Positions 10,581 through 22,655 of a stretch of DNA of 64,000 nt are shown piece by piece (the first letter of the stretch is position 1; each line of letters opens with the position of its first letter). The notes below the pieces were generated by a model. The model was not told the DNA's origin and searched no databases. It saw nothing but the letters and a program-made list of their open reading frames with translations. A program made the translations under genes and the position numbers. The stretch lies in assembly GCA_035610365.1 (NCBI GenBank), contig CM069432.1:183257027-183321026 (forward strand), written 5' to 3'. Source of the stretch: Aquatica leii (lineage: Eukaryota > Arthropoda > Insecta > Coleoptera > Lampyridae).

Positions 10581-11488
10581 TTGCTTCAAAAATCGGATCT
10601 AAGCAGTACTGAATCTGAAACCTCAGAAGAGTATGTGAGATTAAGATATGAAAAAAAAAATCCTACACCGCTAAAACTAAAACAAAAAAGTTTTTTTGGA
10701 ATAAATCCTTTGCAGGCTTTGTCGTCGAAACGAAACGAAACCTCCGAATATAATTCAAATAATACATTTGCTTACAACAATAATTTTAGTACGGAATTTT
10801 TTACTAATGTAAATAATTTTAACTCCGAGGAAAATGTACAGAGCGGACCTAGTGCATATAGCTCTCCTTATTTGCAAAATAGAAGTCCGATTGCAGAAAA
10901 GATGATACAAGACTCGTTTCAAGAAGGATGGTCAAACTGAAACAACATTAAGAAATACTATTATTGATAATAGCAACTATAATGCCGCAGGCCCAACAAA
11001 TGCAAATCTACTAGAGGTAATATATTAAACATTTCAGTTTGTATAAATCACATTTTTTTATAGCAATCAAGAACTTAACTAAAACAGTAGTTCACCTGCA
11101 AAATAGTGTGGATTCAGTGCACTAGCAGTTACTGAATCTAGAATTTGATAAAGTGGTCAACGGTGAGATGACTGATCATTCATTAGATATTCCAAAACTA
11201 TCATGTTCTAAAATACATGAAATCAAGGTTGTAGAAACATATATGCATACTCCTGGAAACTTGAAATTGGTGAATTTGCTTTTAAATTACACCTAGTAAT
11301 GTTTTTTTACGCATTACATCAAAAATAAATGTTGTCAACTAAATATTAATAAATTGTGTCAGATTAATCACCTACCTAAAAAATTCTTAAAAAAATTTTT
11401 ACAGATAAAGATGCACAATTAATATTGTGGACTGGAACTAATGATAAACTTGAGTTACAAAAGATGCATTTAGTTAAAATGATATATT
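10581..11488 (+). pseudogene. DUF4806-like gene, intron-bearing and broken
   Basis: The first part (10581-10940) encodes an unrecognised Ser/Asn-rich stretch. A shifted frame continues to a splice-donor-like GAG/GTAATA at 11016, and a TTTTTTTATAG acceptor-like site precedes 11064. The next segment (11069-11296) reads LTKTVVHLQNSVDSV, a stop, then FDKVVNG..DHSLDIPK..KIHEIKVVETYM.TPGNLKLV, which has the shape of DUF4806 proteins. After an acceptor-like TTTTTACAG, 11405-11488 reads DAQLILWTGTNDKLELQKMH before GTAAGT. DUF4806 proteins are common in insect repeats and have no defined function. Introns remain, so this came from DNA and not from a processed transcript. It is on the same strand as the transposase relic ending at 9868. 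Confidence 0.55.
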
Positions 11489-13494
11489 GTAAGTACATAT
11501 GTACAAAATTGTTCTAAATTGTATTATGTTCGATGTCTAACAATAAATCATGTTAAACACGTGACTAAAATATTATTTAAAAACTTATTTTCAAAATTAT
11601 ATATTATATATATATTTACTGTTTTATATATAAATATATATAAAAAAATATATATACATTGTTATAATTTAATCAGCATTAATATTATTTTAACAAAAAA
11701 TATTTTGTTTTTGAAGTATACATTTACTTTTATAATTACGTTGTTCAACTAGTAATTGATTAATTAATTAATTACACTGCAAAAAACTAATTGAATAAGT
11801 GTACAAATTAACGTAATACATACAGCTAAAAAATCTTCAAATTGAAAAAATAAATTTAGTCGTTCTGACAACACCAAATGTTACTTTTATATCCTTAAGA
11901 AAAAAATTATACAGTTTATAAATCTTACAAAGCTGATTCAGTCGTTTTCAATAACACGGACATCATTTCGCAAGACTTATTCCCGGAGGCCGTCTACCAT
12001 TTAAAGCTTATACTTTGAACAGAAAAAATCAACATAAAATTTAAATTCGTCTTTCGAGTATTAAAAACAAAATTACTTTATATAAGCTGTATAATAAGCT
12101 GATTGCCGCAAATAGATTGGATTGTATTTTGCAGCTACACTGTAGCTACGCATATTACAGAAGTTATGTATAATGTATTTGCTACACTCCACATTTTAGA
12201 TTCTCTTGGGATGCTCAAATACCACAGTTAGTATAGCATCCGCCGACTAACCTGGTTGTCCACAGCCTCAATGCAGCAATCAGGTCGTAGTAGCGGCACC
12301 CTACGTGACCAATATATCGACTATATACAATAAGAAATAAAATTATATTTATTGGAATTTCCGATAAACAGACTTATCTTAGCTTTATTTGTTTCTTCAC
12401 TAATATTTTATATTATATTGTTTCTTAAAAAGATACAATACAAACAAAATTTACAGGGTTTGATAAACAACTCAGATGTTCTTATTCTAATTGATAAATC
12501 ATTTGGAAAACTCATTTTTTTTGTCTTATAATTATACTTAATTGTTTAATTTACTTTGTGGCAATAGCAAAACAATTAAAATAAAATCATGTACATAAGA
12601 AGTTTTTACTGTGTAGGCCTGTTATAATAAAATTTGTTCTTCATTTTATGTTTAGTTCTGTAATTTACATAAGGATTATTTTTCTAAATAAAATAGTACA
12701 ATTGCTTATGTAAAACATTAAACCAACAAAAAAATTAAACAAAATTTATTTTTTATGTTTCAATCTAAATACATAAATACAATTTGGTTTATTATTAGTA
12801 TTTAAAACAATATGTAGAACAAAAACGCTATTGTCATTCTACACAATAAAATTTCATTGTTTCAAAAATGAACAAATTTGCGAAAAACATTTTTAAAACA
12901 ATGTTTATATAACTGCATTAAATCGCCCGATGTGAAACTTCTTATTTGAGCTCATAGTTTTTTAGTGTTTACTGAAACTCCTCACGTTGTTACTAATTTG
13001 TTTTTTGTTTGTTTACATCATAATAAACTACATTTGTATTGTATTGTAAAAACACTGTCTTCGGTCAGATTAAAATTCTACGGTAGGCTCTGTAATTGTA
13101 ATAAAATTGATTAGCAATTCTATAATTATCAGGCGTGAACTTTACTCGTTTGCAGCTTACCCAATCGACTCCAGGACACGGCTTTGCTCTCTGTACGCGT
13201 AGTCAAGCAAGACTCGTTTTCGGCGAAACCTGTTTACTCAAACCTGCTCCCGGTGAGACTGTTTACTTTTTCTGAGAGCTTTTTTGCAAAATTGCCTTAA
13301 GCACTTAACACCTTGAATCACATTAAACTTAATTGACAACAGCTCGTACATAGATTATTCTATCTAAACGCAATTATACGAACTTTAATCAACTTACCAC
13401 AGTCATTCATCATCATTACTATTATTCATAGTTTGTTTTTTTGTTTATCATTGTTGCCGATTACTTAACACCCTGCTTTCCGCGCATACATTTT
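11489..13494. other. AT-rich DNA, no gene recognised
   Basis: Includes an AT-only stretch around 11590-11660. A less AT-rich patch at about 12190-12310 and another at 13130-13260 do not match anything recognised. No supported coding region was found. Confidence 0.5.
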
Positions 13495-13704
13495 TTAGTT
13501 ATTGCCGGCGTTGCCTAGATGTGGAAATTGTAGAACTTTGTGTTTATACAAAGCGTTGTTTACGGCACACCATTTCGGAAAACTAAGTGAATCAAATTTG
13601 ATTATTTTCTTATGCCAATTGTCCTGAGCTGAGCTAACTGCCGGGTTGATAGAATTTATCACTAGAACTGCTCTTGACAACGCGTCTGAGACAAGATGTT
13701 GCAT
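13495..13704 (-). pseudogene. Ty3/gypsy-type RNase H to integrase fragment
   Basis: The minus-strand frame reads QHLVSDALSRA near its start, the VADALSR signature that closes the RNase H domain of Ty3/gypsy polyproteins, followed by DNWHKKI and WCAVNNALYKHK, as expected for the linker and N-terminal integrase region. Only about 70 residues survive, and no protease, reverse transcriptase or long terminal repeats were seen nearby. It is a short relic of a polyprotein normally over 1000 residues long. Confidence 0.55.
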
Positions 13705-14157
13705 CTTAGCTGATTATCTTGCCAAACACCCTGTAGGATGTTTTAAATTCTGCAACATACACGTGGCGAATAGCCTGTTATGACTTTTACAGTTCAAATT
13801 TCCATTTCAGTGACATTGTAGTTTAATTCTCGTCTCGTTAAGGATTTACTTAAATAACACACGATTTTTTCTCCGTACTGATGTGGCTGGTTTAATATTG
13901 CTGATATTTTATGACTCGATGGTTACGCATATGTCTTGCAAAATGTCTACGGATAACACCAGAAAGTCTTGACGTTGCGAGAGAGTAAGACAGTGTAAAG
14001 CCCATACACATACAGTCAATAATATAATAATAAAAAAGAATTAATGACCATTGTCATGATTCTAGTGTTGTCAAGGTTAAAGCCGATCGTTAGTACAAAT
14101 TTAGAATCAACCGTACATTTAATTAATTAATGGTATTAGTGTTGCTGTTAAGGATAA

Positions 14158-14500
14158 TTGCCAATAATACCTGCCCTCAAGAAACTTTTGCGAAGAAAGA
14201 AGAATAAAGTGATATCCGTTTCTTTTAAATTTCCTGGTGTTCAGTTAAAAGATTGTTTTTTTTTCTATTTGGCACAAAACATAAAGAAACACCTTTACCA
14301 TGCAACAATACAAAACGATGCAAATTTTTCTTTACTAATAAAAATGATCACCGCACTCGCTATTCTTCCAACAGAAAGGTTTGAAGATGCTTTGCTGCAA
14401 TTTATCGGATGTACCTTCAGATGAGCTTGTTCTAATATTAGATTAGTTCGAAGATAATTGTGTTGAAGAAGGCCACTACTCTTTTCTCATAGTATGTAGA
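14158..14500 (+). pseudogene. MULE-type transposase fragment
   Basis: The frame 14158-14424 reads VISVSFKFPGVQLKDCFFFY, LAQNIKKHLY, then FSLLIKMITALAILPTERFE, matching the C-terminal half of MULE transposases (GC.FHL.QNI; F.L..RMI.ALAF.P). A shifted frame after about 14400 continues SDELVLILD-stop-FEDNCVEEG, so the gene is frameshifted as well as truncated. The N-terminal catalytic part is missing and no terminal inverted repeats could be assigned. Confidence 0.55.
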
Positions 14501-14656
14501 ATGTATGCAATCGGGTTTTAAATGAGGAAGATAGAACTAACAATCATGCAGAAGCAGCTCATTGACGTTTACAATAAGAATCGTCTACAAATTATATAAC
14601 GATTTGGACATTTATAGAAGGTTTGAAAAAAGTTCATAATTGTAAATAATTTAATG

Positions 14657-16166
14657 CCCAAGTAGCAAAAATCAGTTACAAAACGGTTGTAAAACTCTCT
14701 TGCAACTATGGTTTCAGTAAGGTATTTAGTTACAGAATAGTTGCTGAGTCTTTCCTGATACGTTGTCAATACCGGATTTGGTCAGTTGCAAGGCAACTGC
14801 AGTAATATTATAACCGTTTTACAACGTGTCTGAAACCGTTGCAATTACTACTTTGTAACTGTTTTGCAGCGTTGCTATAACGGTTTTTTACAAATCATGT
14901 TTACCTATTCTAAATCGTTTCTGTAATGGTTTATCATCACGGTTTTGTAATTGATTTGTAACATTGTAGTTACCGTTTACAGCAACTGCTATGTAACTGT
15001 TTTGAAAACATGCTTATTACCATTATTTGAAACTACTTTATAACCGCTTTTGTTAAGCCACTTATCCAAGATTTTAGTTACTAACTGCATCATAAAGATT
15101 AAAACAAAAGTAGAGATAAAAATATAATAATAAAAAGATACAGATATATAAAAAGTTATAATAAATGTACATTATTTAATTTTTTATAGTTTCTTATAGA
15201 ACTAAATTCAAACAAAAAAGATATAATAAAAGAATTTTTACATATGTTGCAAGTAGGTACCAGTAAACAGGTTTTTACGGCAAATTTTCAAGAAAAGCGG
15301 ATTATGTCTATTATTTATAAATTTTGTAAATAGTAAATGCTTAAATTTTGTTAAAAGAAAAATGTCTTTGTGTTAAAAGACCATGGCGGATTAAGATATT
15401 CCTCACATGTTATAGTTTAATGCGTCTACGTAATTCTTAGTTAAATATTTGTATTAGGCTACAAATGCACATGTGCAATTATAATCGGTTCAATGATCAT
15501 AATCTCGACTGCTTTTTTAAAGATTATAGGTGTTCGCAATGGCGATCTAATTTACACGTTCTGATCACTGCGTGTAATATTGTAATGTCCTTCCAATCAA
15601 ATTCTATTTTATCCTAGAAGAAAATAAAATCAATTTAAAATTTGCTTACTTATAATTGGCAACTAATTCTTCAACGTTGCTTAAATTAGAAACAATAGTT
15701 TAAATGCACGATTAAAATTATAGTAATATAATATACCAATAATTGTACTTACGTGGTTTTGAATTAGAAACACTTTCGGTACTGTTTATTGGATAATGAT
15801 AATGGACTATGTGTCTTATAAAAATCTTGTAAAATGCACTTCTTCTGTTGCTGTTTAAAAGCATAGATTAACACTGTAGTGTAGTTTTAGAAATTCACAC
15901 TTGTAACCATAGTTTCAAGACTGTTACACTCGAAACCGAAATGAAGGTTTTAATGTCACTAAATTGACACTGTAGTTACATAGGGGTTTAAGAAAAACTT
16001 ACTTATAACCATAGTTGTAAAATGGTTATTTCTGTAATAAATTTGAAACCTCAGTAAATTACGAAAGTTACTGCTACGTTGCTGCAACGGTTTATTTACC
16101 ATGGTGATAATGTTACTAATTTGCAACTGGTCACAACGTAACCACGGTTACAGAATGTTGCTTGGG
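14657..16166. mobile_element. Candidate 1.5-kb inverted-repeat element with subterminal repeats
   Basis: CCCAAGTAGCA (14657-14667) and its near reverse complement TGTTGCTTGGG (16156-16166, two mismatches) bound a non-coding region. The outer 300-400 bases on each side hold many copies, in both orientations, of a GTTACAAAACGGTT-like word. The middle (about 15060-15880) lacks it. Clustered subterminal repeats inside terminal inverted repeats are typical of transposase-binding ends of DNA transposons. No target duplication was seen, so the superfamily is open. Confidence 0.45.
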
Positions 16167-16252
16167 TGTCTTTTCCATATATTTTTTTTTATTTATTGGT
16201 TATTTGCGGCTACAAGTTTCAACCTAACGGTCATCATCTGGTCAAATTAATC

Positions 16253-16396
16253 AATAAATAAATAATACTAACATTAGAATGTCTTCCGGGTTTGGACCGT
16301 GTCATAGTTGCAACCGAAGCTGCCAACGTTTCGCCCACTTTCGTAAGGGGCTTCATTCCGGCCGTGGAAGCCTTCGCTATTACAATAAATAAATAA
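16253..16396. repeat. 13-bp direct repeats flanking Penelope copy C
   Basis: AATAAATAAATAA at 16253-16265 recurs at 16384-16396, directly abutting both ends of the 118-bp element. The repeat is low-complexity, so chance contributes, but the length equals the 13-bp duplication of copy A. Confidence 0.6.
16266..16383 (-). mobile_element. Penelope-like family 1, copy C (118-bp miniature)
   Basis: It starts TACTAACATTAGAATG like copy A's left end, runs through the inverted terminal unit (GAAACG as CGTTTC 16327-16332; stem GGGC 16348-16351), and then jumps straight into the family's 3' tail ATTCCGGCCGTGGAAGCC followed by TTCGCTATTAC. The whole 2.4-kb body is absent. CTGATGA is lost at the junction. 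With 13-bp flanking repeats it looks like an insertion in its own right, not a remnant of a larger copy. Confidence 0.7.
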
Positions 16397-16509
16397 ATTT
16401 AAATTATACAGTTTATGTCAAAATGACATAATTATTTACAATTATAATTGAACATCCCATTTTGTATAAAAAATTTTATAAGGGATAATACAATTTGAAA
16501 AAAGTTTAG

Positions 16510-16740
16510 TTCAATAGAGATACATTTTATGAACAACTTGTAGCCAGACATATTTCTCCGATAAAACTAAAACAACTTAGAGAATCAAATTTAAGAATAC
16601 TAAATTTAGTAAGAGATTATGCCAACAGAAATATAATAGAATATCTAAAAGGAATTTCACATAATTTTAAAAGAATCAATACGCATAATCTAAAAAAAGT
16701 GTTAAATAGGTGCGCGCGGATTCTTAGTCCGCGCATCTAA
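16510..16740 (+). other. Unidentified open frame without ATG
   Basis: Seventy-six codons are open between stops, reading FNRDTFYEQLVARHISPIKL onward, with a charged, helical-looking composition and more non-AT codons than its surroundings. It ends in a GC-rich hairpin (GCGCGGA..TCCGCGC, about 16713-16734). It could be a fragment of a mobile-element gene. No family was recognised. Confidence 0.25.
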
Positions 16741-17072
16741 ACTTTTGTTTATATTCTTCACCTGACTAACATTAGTACAAAAGTGCAATTATGGTGATAA
16801 TGTGGTTTGCTCTTACGACCTTTAAATTGGAAACCTGACTAACAATAAGTACTGTTAAAATTAAATACCGTTATATGATATGATATGATATACATTATAT
16901 ATTCATATAATTGTGTTATCTATGCTTCCAAACAAATATGTTTTTGTAAAACTGCATAATATGCATTTCTATTACTGATTATAAATTTTACACACTAGTG
17001 GTTACACTTGTAAGAGAGAACCTAGACCTACAAAAAAAAATGAAATTTGCGCTTTGATTAGACTTTTATGCA

Positions 17073-17676
17073 TTGCTGCAACCTATAAAGCAAATTAACT
17101 TTAATCAAGAAGATTTGTGGGCAAACAGCGACAAAGGTATTGAAATATTTTGTCTTGCGATGTCAATAAAAATTATTGCAAAGAAAGAAGATGTATCCAA
17201 TTGTCAACATAGGTACAGACTCTTGGAATTCGTGACTATAGGCAAAAAATTAAAAGTCTTCAGAGGTAAATGTTTATTTCGTCAGTACACCCCAAGGAAT
17301 AATTTCTTCAAACAATGTGAACTGACTAGAAATAAAAGAAAGCTACTGAGCTGATTTAAGGAAATCGTCCTGAAAAGTCTTGTATGTTTGCCTTCAAAGA
17401 TAAGTGCACACTTTTATCTTATTGTCCAAAAAGAAGAAGATTGACTTGTTAGTCTCCAGAATGCACAGTAACGATGCTATAAATATAGAAAGTGCAAATT
17501 TATACAAACAGAAATATCAATTGTGTACAAGTTATAATTGCCCCAGAACCACAAGGAGATGGCTTATGGTCATTTTTGACTATTGCTTAAACGTAGCTGA
17601 AATCAACTCTTTAGTTACTTACCATTCCAATAATATTTTAGGCAAAAGCATGATACGACAAAAATTTCTACAGTAG
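17073..17676 (+). pseudogene. piggyBac-type transposase relic with internal deletion
   Basis: The first frame (17073-17354) begins at a TTG and carries LWANSDKGIEIFCLAMS and then FVTIGKKLKVFRGKCLFRQY, the counterpart of the piggyBac block TIDEQL..FRGRC.FR.Y.P. A second frame (17404-17676) gives KKKKIDLLVSRMHSNDAIN, CTSYNCPRTTRRW and MVIFDYCLNVAEINS, matching the later block around STMH.D and RRTRRWPM..F..L.N.A.IN. About 150 residues of the catalytic centre between these blocks are missing and the frame is shifted, so the protein is dead. No TTAA-flanked ends were found. Confidence 0.75.
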
Positions 17677-18910
17677 TTTGGTTTTTCGTTAGTCGGTAGC
17701 TAATGTTTACTCAAAAGTCTAAAAGCAAGACACAAGTTCATGCGTGTTAAACATGCAACTTTCATATATTAAATTTTTGTCTTTATTTTTTTCGTTATAC
17801 TCTTGTTTGCAAGGGTTATACTAATATTTTATCTAGTTTTATAAACCATACATTTGATATTAAACCATAATTTACAAAATTTGAAGTACTATCTGAGTTA
17901 ATATTTTCCTTAAATAAACAAAACTGCAATAGAAGTTACTGCGGAGTTACAATCCGCAAGCGCCCTTTGGTGTTAGGAATGGAGCGCGCCCGCTGAAAAG
18001 TTGACAACACAAAAAAACTTAAACACTGTACATATAATTGTAAATATGTTTTGAGTATAAAACATGTAAGAAAACACTATATATTATTGTAAATACTTTT
18101 TGTGACTATATGCTGCAGCACTGCGTCCGTTTTAATATATTACTTAAAATGGTTGTGATTTTATACAAATCATTTTTTGTAATATTTAAAGCGGCAACCG
18201 GTAAATAAACATCGTCAATGTGATAAAAAATACACTTTATGATATACTAAATATTAAAAGCATATTATGTAAATTACGCTACACATACTATCCATACTTA
18301 AATTTTTGTATGAACTTTCCTTCTAGTAAATTTTTTGCTTTTATCTTTTAAAATACTGTATTAATAATTTGTGGCGTCAAGATGTCCCCGCAGCGAGTTG
18401 GGCTCGGGTCGAGATGGGTTTGCGTCGAGTTTTCAACGTTGAGTTGTAAAATGAAAAATCATTCTAACCCTATCGAATCTTTTACATGAAACACATTAAA
18501 ATCGAAATTGATTAACACATTAAGATGTTTTAAGATACTTAAAATGTAGATGTCAATGGACATAACGTCAGCACACGTGCTATTTCCTTAACGTTAGAAA
18601 CGAAAATACTAATCGGTAACGTCTAGTTCGTAGACGATATTTACTACTGGGCAAAATTCATACAGCGCAAAAAATCATACCAAGGTTTTTTAACATAAAA
18701 AATCTAATCACATATGTGTTCTAGCTTAATAAAATGCAATTATGTACTAAAGTTTTAGATAAATAACTTTTTTTTTAAATGGTATGTAGTGTACCACACA
18801 TAAACCAATTCTTTGATAATAACGATACAATTTATTTTAAGTAAATTTTAATAACAGGAAATTATTTACAGAAACAACGCAAGTAGTTTGTAATATTATT
18901 TTTCTAAAAG
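17677..18910. other. No gene recognised
   Basis: AT-rich DNA with two less AT-rich patches (about 17935-18005 and 18375-18440) in which no coding frame or RNA could be supported. Confidence 0.5.
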
Positions 18911-18913
18911 TTA

Positions 18914-19056
18914 TACGGTGTGTATTTTAATGATGGTCCGGTGTTTGAATTTGCCGCTTGTTTATTTGTCAACGAACCAACATTGTTTGATTATAGTTAC
19001 TAGAATGACGACGCGGCAAATTCAAACACCGTACAATCATTAAAATACGCACTGTA
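18914..19056. mobile_element. 143-bp MITE, PIF/Harbinger-like
   Basis: Two 44-base arms (18914-18957 and 19013-19056) are reverse complements with four mismatches, around a 55-base non-coding centre. The trinucleotide TTA flanks both sides (18911-18913 and 19057-19059), matching the 3-bp TWA duplication of PIF/Harbinger elements. Superfamily assignment rests only on the duplication. The arms themselves are unambiguous. Confidence 0.7.
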
Positions 19057-19059
19057 TTA

Positions 19060-21453
19060 CCTTGCGTAAACAAAACTTCTATCTTTGTGCATAGTTTTGA
19101 TTTTGTTTCAAATCTGTTGTTTTTTGTATCTTGTTAATAATAATCCACGTCTTGCTAAAGGCTTTTTTTTTAATTGACCAAGTACTAGTTTTCTTAAAAA
19201 TAAACTTTTACATTAATAAGTTGTAAAATAAAGCAATTATCAATTGATAATAAAAAAATGTTTAATAGCTACGTAATAATAATTAAACAACAACAAAGTA
19301 TTATTCTGCCCTGCACCTAAAACGAAATGGAGTACTGGTACAATTATTAGAAATCAAATAAATTAAGAAGAAAAATTAAATTTAAGAACAAAGCTCAGAA
19401 TATTTTAGTTATTTTAAAACCATTATTGAAGGTAGTCATAGTAGGCTACAGATAAGTGTTAAAATAAAAATGACATTTACCACAAAGTTACAAAATTTCT
19501 CGGATTACATCAAAGCTATCCTTTGACTTCATTGTAAGACTACAAAACTTCTAAATAATTGCATGCAATTTACACAGGAATTTTCAGCCGGATCATATTA
19601 CAGACTAAAAGGTTATATTTAATTAAATGGAACACCGATTTCCAATATTTTTACCTGTAATCACCTTGCATGTCAGAAGTCGCAAATTTCATTTGGTATC
19701 ATTAATACCATGCCCAATATAAAACCGACGTCCCTATCATTAAATTAACTTAAACTTTCCTACTCGAACCATCCGGTTCTAAATTAAACTCTAATTCCAC
19801 TATTCAAACCGTCCGTTTCTAAAGCTAAATCCGATTAAGCCGTCTACTCTGTTAATTTTGTCTAACGTCTTATTTTCTGTCATTTTTAGTTTCCGTTTTC
19901 AAATTCAATTTGTAGTTTTCTGTTTACTTCCTCTAGAAGTTGTATCATTTAGTTTCAAGGATTTGCCACTGACAGCGAAAGTAAGGAAAAACAACTTGTG
20001 CATGAGGTCAGCATTATATCCTCCCCGAAATTTTAGACAACAAAAACGGTACTACGTGGCGCTACTAGATCGGCGTTTGCCCTTATCGTAAGCACCGATT
20101 AATAACCCGACGTCCACACAGCGTAAGGAATTTACGTTAGCTTCGATACAGCAGGAATTCCGTAGCATAATACTACCTCGTTTTTTGAGAACATTTACTT
20201 ACGATTGAACTATATCGTAAACCAAACCAGCATAAATTATCTTATTAACTGTAGTACTTACCCGTAGTTCCGTTTTGTTGGGCGTCAATTTATTACGGGT
20301 TGTTAATCTTTGTTATGGATAAATAAGTGAAGTAAATAAAAAAATCAAAATTGAATATATATATAAATAAAATATATATACAAAAAAAAAATATAAATAC
20401 GAAAACGTCTAAAAGTTGTTGTAATATAAGGGGTACGTTAAATAATAAAGATTGTCGGCTAGAGAAAAAAAACAACTCTCTAATTCTTAGAGCGCCAGGT
20501 ATATCCAAAAGATTTGCTGAGCGACCAACTCCAAAAAAGCTAATTCCCTTCTAAAACTACAATTAATCAACAAGAGAAAAAAACATTAAAATAAAATTTA
20601 TTGGTGTAACCCATTCGTTTTATAAACTATGTATGTAGAGTAACATGTATTTTATTTTTAGCAAAATAATAATTGTTTCAATAAATAACTATAAGAACTA
20701 TGAAGCATGAGTACCCCATCTACAATTACGTGATTACCAAATTATAAATTAAATATTGATGTCAAATTAAATTACAAACTTTAACTATTTCATACCTATC
20801 GATTAGTTCTCTGACCTGAATTACAGTAATTAAAAGTAGTGTCCTAATGCAAATTTTTACTAATTGTGGAAAATCTACGTATAATTAAACCATTTTAACA
20901 AATTTCATTAACTAAACGTCTACAATCCAACAACGAAAATTGGTAATCGGTAAAGAAAAAAATTAAATTAGAAACTTAATCAATGTAATTTTTTTTAAAC
21001 ATACCTGTTAGTTTGCTCTTTCTTCTTAATTTGGACGGTAAATAAATCCCACTAAGTGGTTTGATTATTGCATAAATGAAACCTATTAATTTTCTAATTG
21101 CAAATATAATTAGGGTCTTTTTCCTAAATCCCGAAAAAACTACTAAAATTTTTGCTTACACAAAAGCTTAAACCGTCCTCTCTCAACGGAAGAAAATATA
21201 AAAAGACCGACATTAATAAAGGTAAAATTTACGAATGTACTTATCAATTATAATAAACTTAAATTTCAAAAATAAATCAAAAATTAGTGTAGGCAACACA
21301 AATAGCACTTTCTAAGGTTATAACGAAACAAAATCACTCTCTAATTAAAGTATCTCTAAGTAAAGTATTATTTGAAAGCGTTAATCTTATATAATTTTTA
21401 TTTGCAACTAACGCCGATTGTTAAATTAACAATTTACCTGTATAAGCTTTTAC
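19060..21453. other. No gene recognised
   Basis: AT-rich DNA including an AT microsatellite-like stretch at 20350-20400 and a short imperfect tandem duplication near 19762-19830 (CGAACCATCCGGTTCTAAA / CAAACCGTCCGTTTCTAAA). Open frames here are low complexity. Confidence 0.5.
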
Positions 21454-22655
21454 ACTGAAAGAAAAATTGTACATAAAGTCAACGTACGGTATACATTGAC
21501 CTATGTATATACACTAAGACAATGTACGTTTCTATTGAATTTATGTAATTTACATTATAAGTACATAGTTTTTTTATGTATTTTACATTGATTCAATGTA
21601 TCAAGTTGTATTTGTCATCTTTCAAAAAAGTTTGTTATGAGATCATGCACAGTGAACCTTTAAATGTACCATTACGTTAATTTATCGTATGATGTACATT
21701 AATTTAACATTTGAAATACATTGGGTTAATGTAATCGTACGTTGTATGTTAAGAGATACATTGATTCAATGTAACATACACAGAATCAAGTCTTATCACT
21801 ATCACACGTAGCACCAAGTATCTTACTAAGAAATTTGAGTATGTGTGAAGCTCACTGTCAGCGATAAATTAATTTTATATAGCGTGTCAGGTAGTGTCGA
21901 TGCATTTAGTTCGTGTATTTTTCCTGATGCAATTCCATAGTGCAGTAAAGCAGAAGCAAAAATATGTTTAATACGCTGTCAACGTTTTAGTTACTAAAGT
22001 TTGTTCAATAGGTGAGTGTGACGTTATTCCCTATGTTATCAAATTTAAAACGAACAAGCGAAATTAACTAAATAGTCATTCACGTCTTCAATTATTTTAG
22101 CCTCAAAACATTTTGTAAATTGTCAACAAAGGAGTTGGATTCCTAATGAACAACATGCATAATATTAGAAATGTAAGTCTATCAACAAAATATTTGATCA
22201 ATGGCCATTCTACAAAAAGCATCTGATTTTTGTCTAGTAAGAACGTTGTATAAAATAATGTTCTTAATTGTAAATGCAATGTTTTTTAGATTGATGTTGA
22301 ATTTACCTATCTATACCCACCAGGAGATGTATTACTAAAAATTACTAATACAAATAACGAGCTAATTTTTTTTTAAATTTTAGTTGTTTGATTGATGTTT
22401 ACTTTAAGAGTGTAATAAAATTGAATCGCTTTGTATAATATCTAATTATATATTTTACATACTGTTAATGTTTATTAATACATTAAATTGATGTAGTGCA
22501 TTCATTAGATTCATGAAATCTGGTACATCAAAATAATGAAATACATACATAAAATCATTGTGCTGATGTACCCATTCATCGGATGAAAAATATGTACATT
22601 TTTCATTGATTCAATGTAGATTTACATTGATTCTACGTCACTTTTTTCTTTCAGT
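21454..22655. mobile_element. 1.2-kb non-autonomous element with CACTGAAAG ends
   Basis: CACTGAAAGAAAAA at the left end is matched by its reverse complement at the right end, and TA flanks both sides. Identity extends to 15 bases if the adjoining A is counted (21452-21466 and 22643-22657). Subterminal DNA on both sides is rich in TGATTCAATGTA- and GTACAT-like words. There is no coding potential. CACTG termini with a short duplication suit animal EnSpm/CACTA elements, while a TA duplication also suits Tc1/mariner, so the class is open. Confidence 0.55.
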
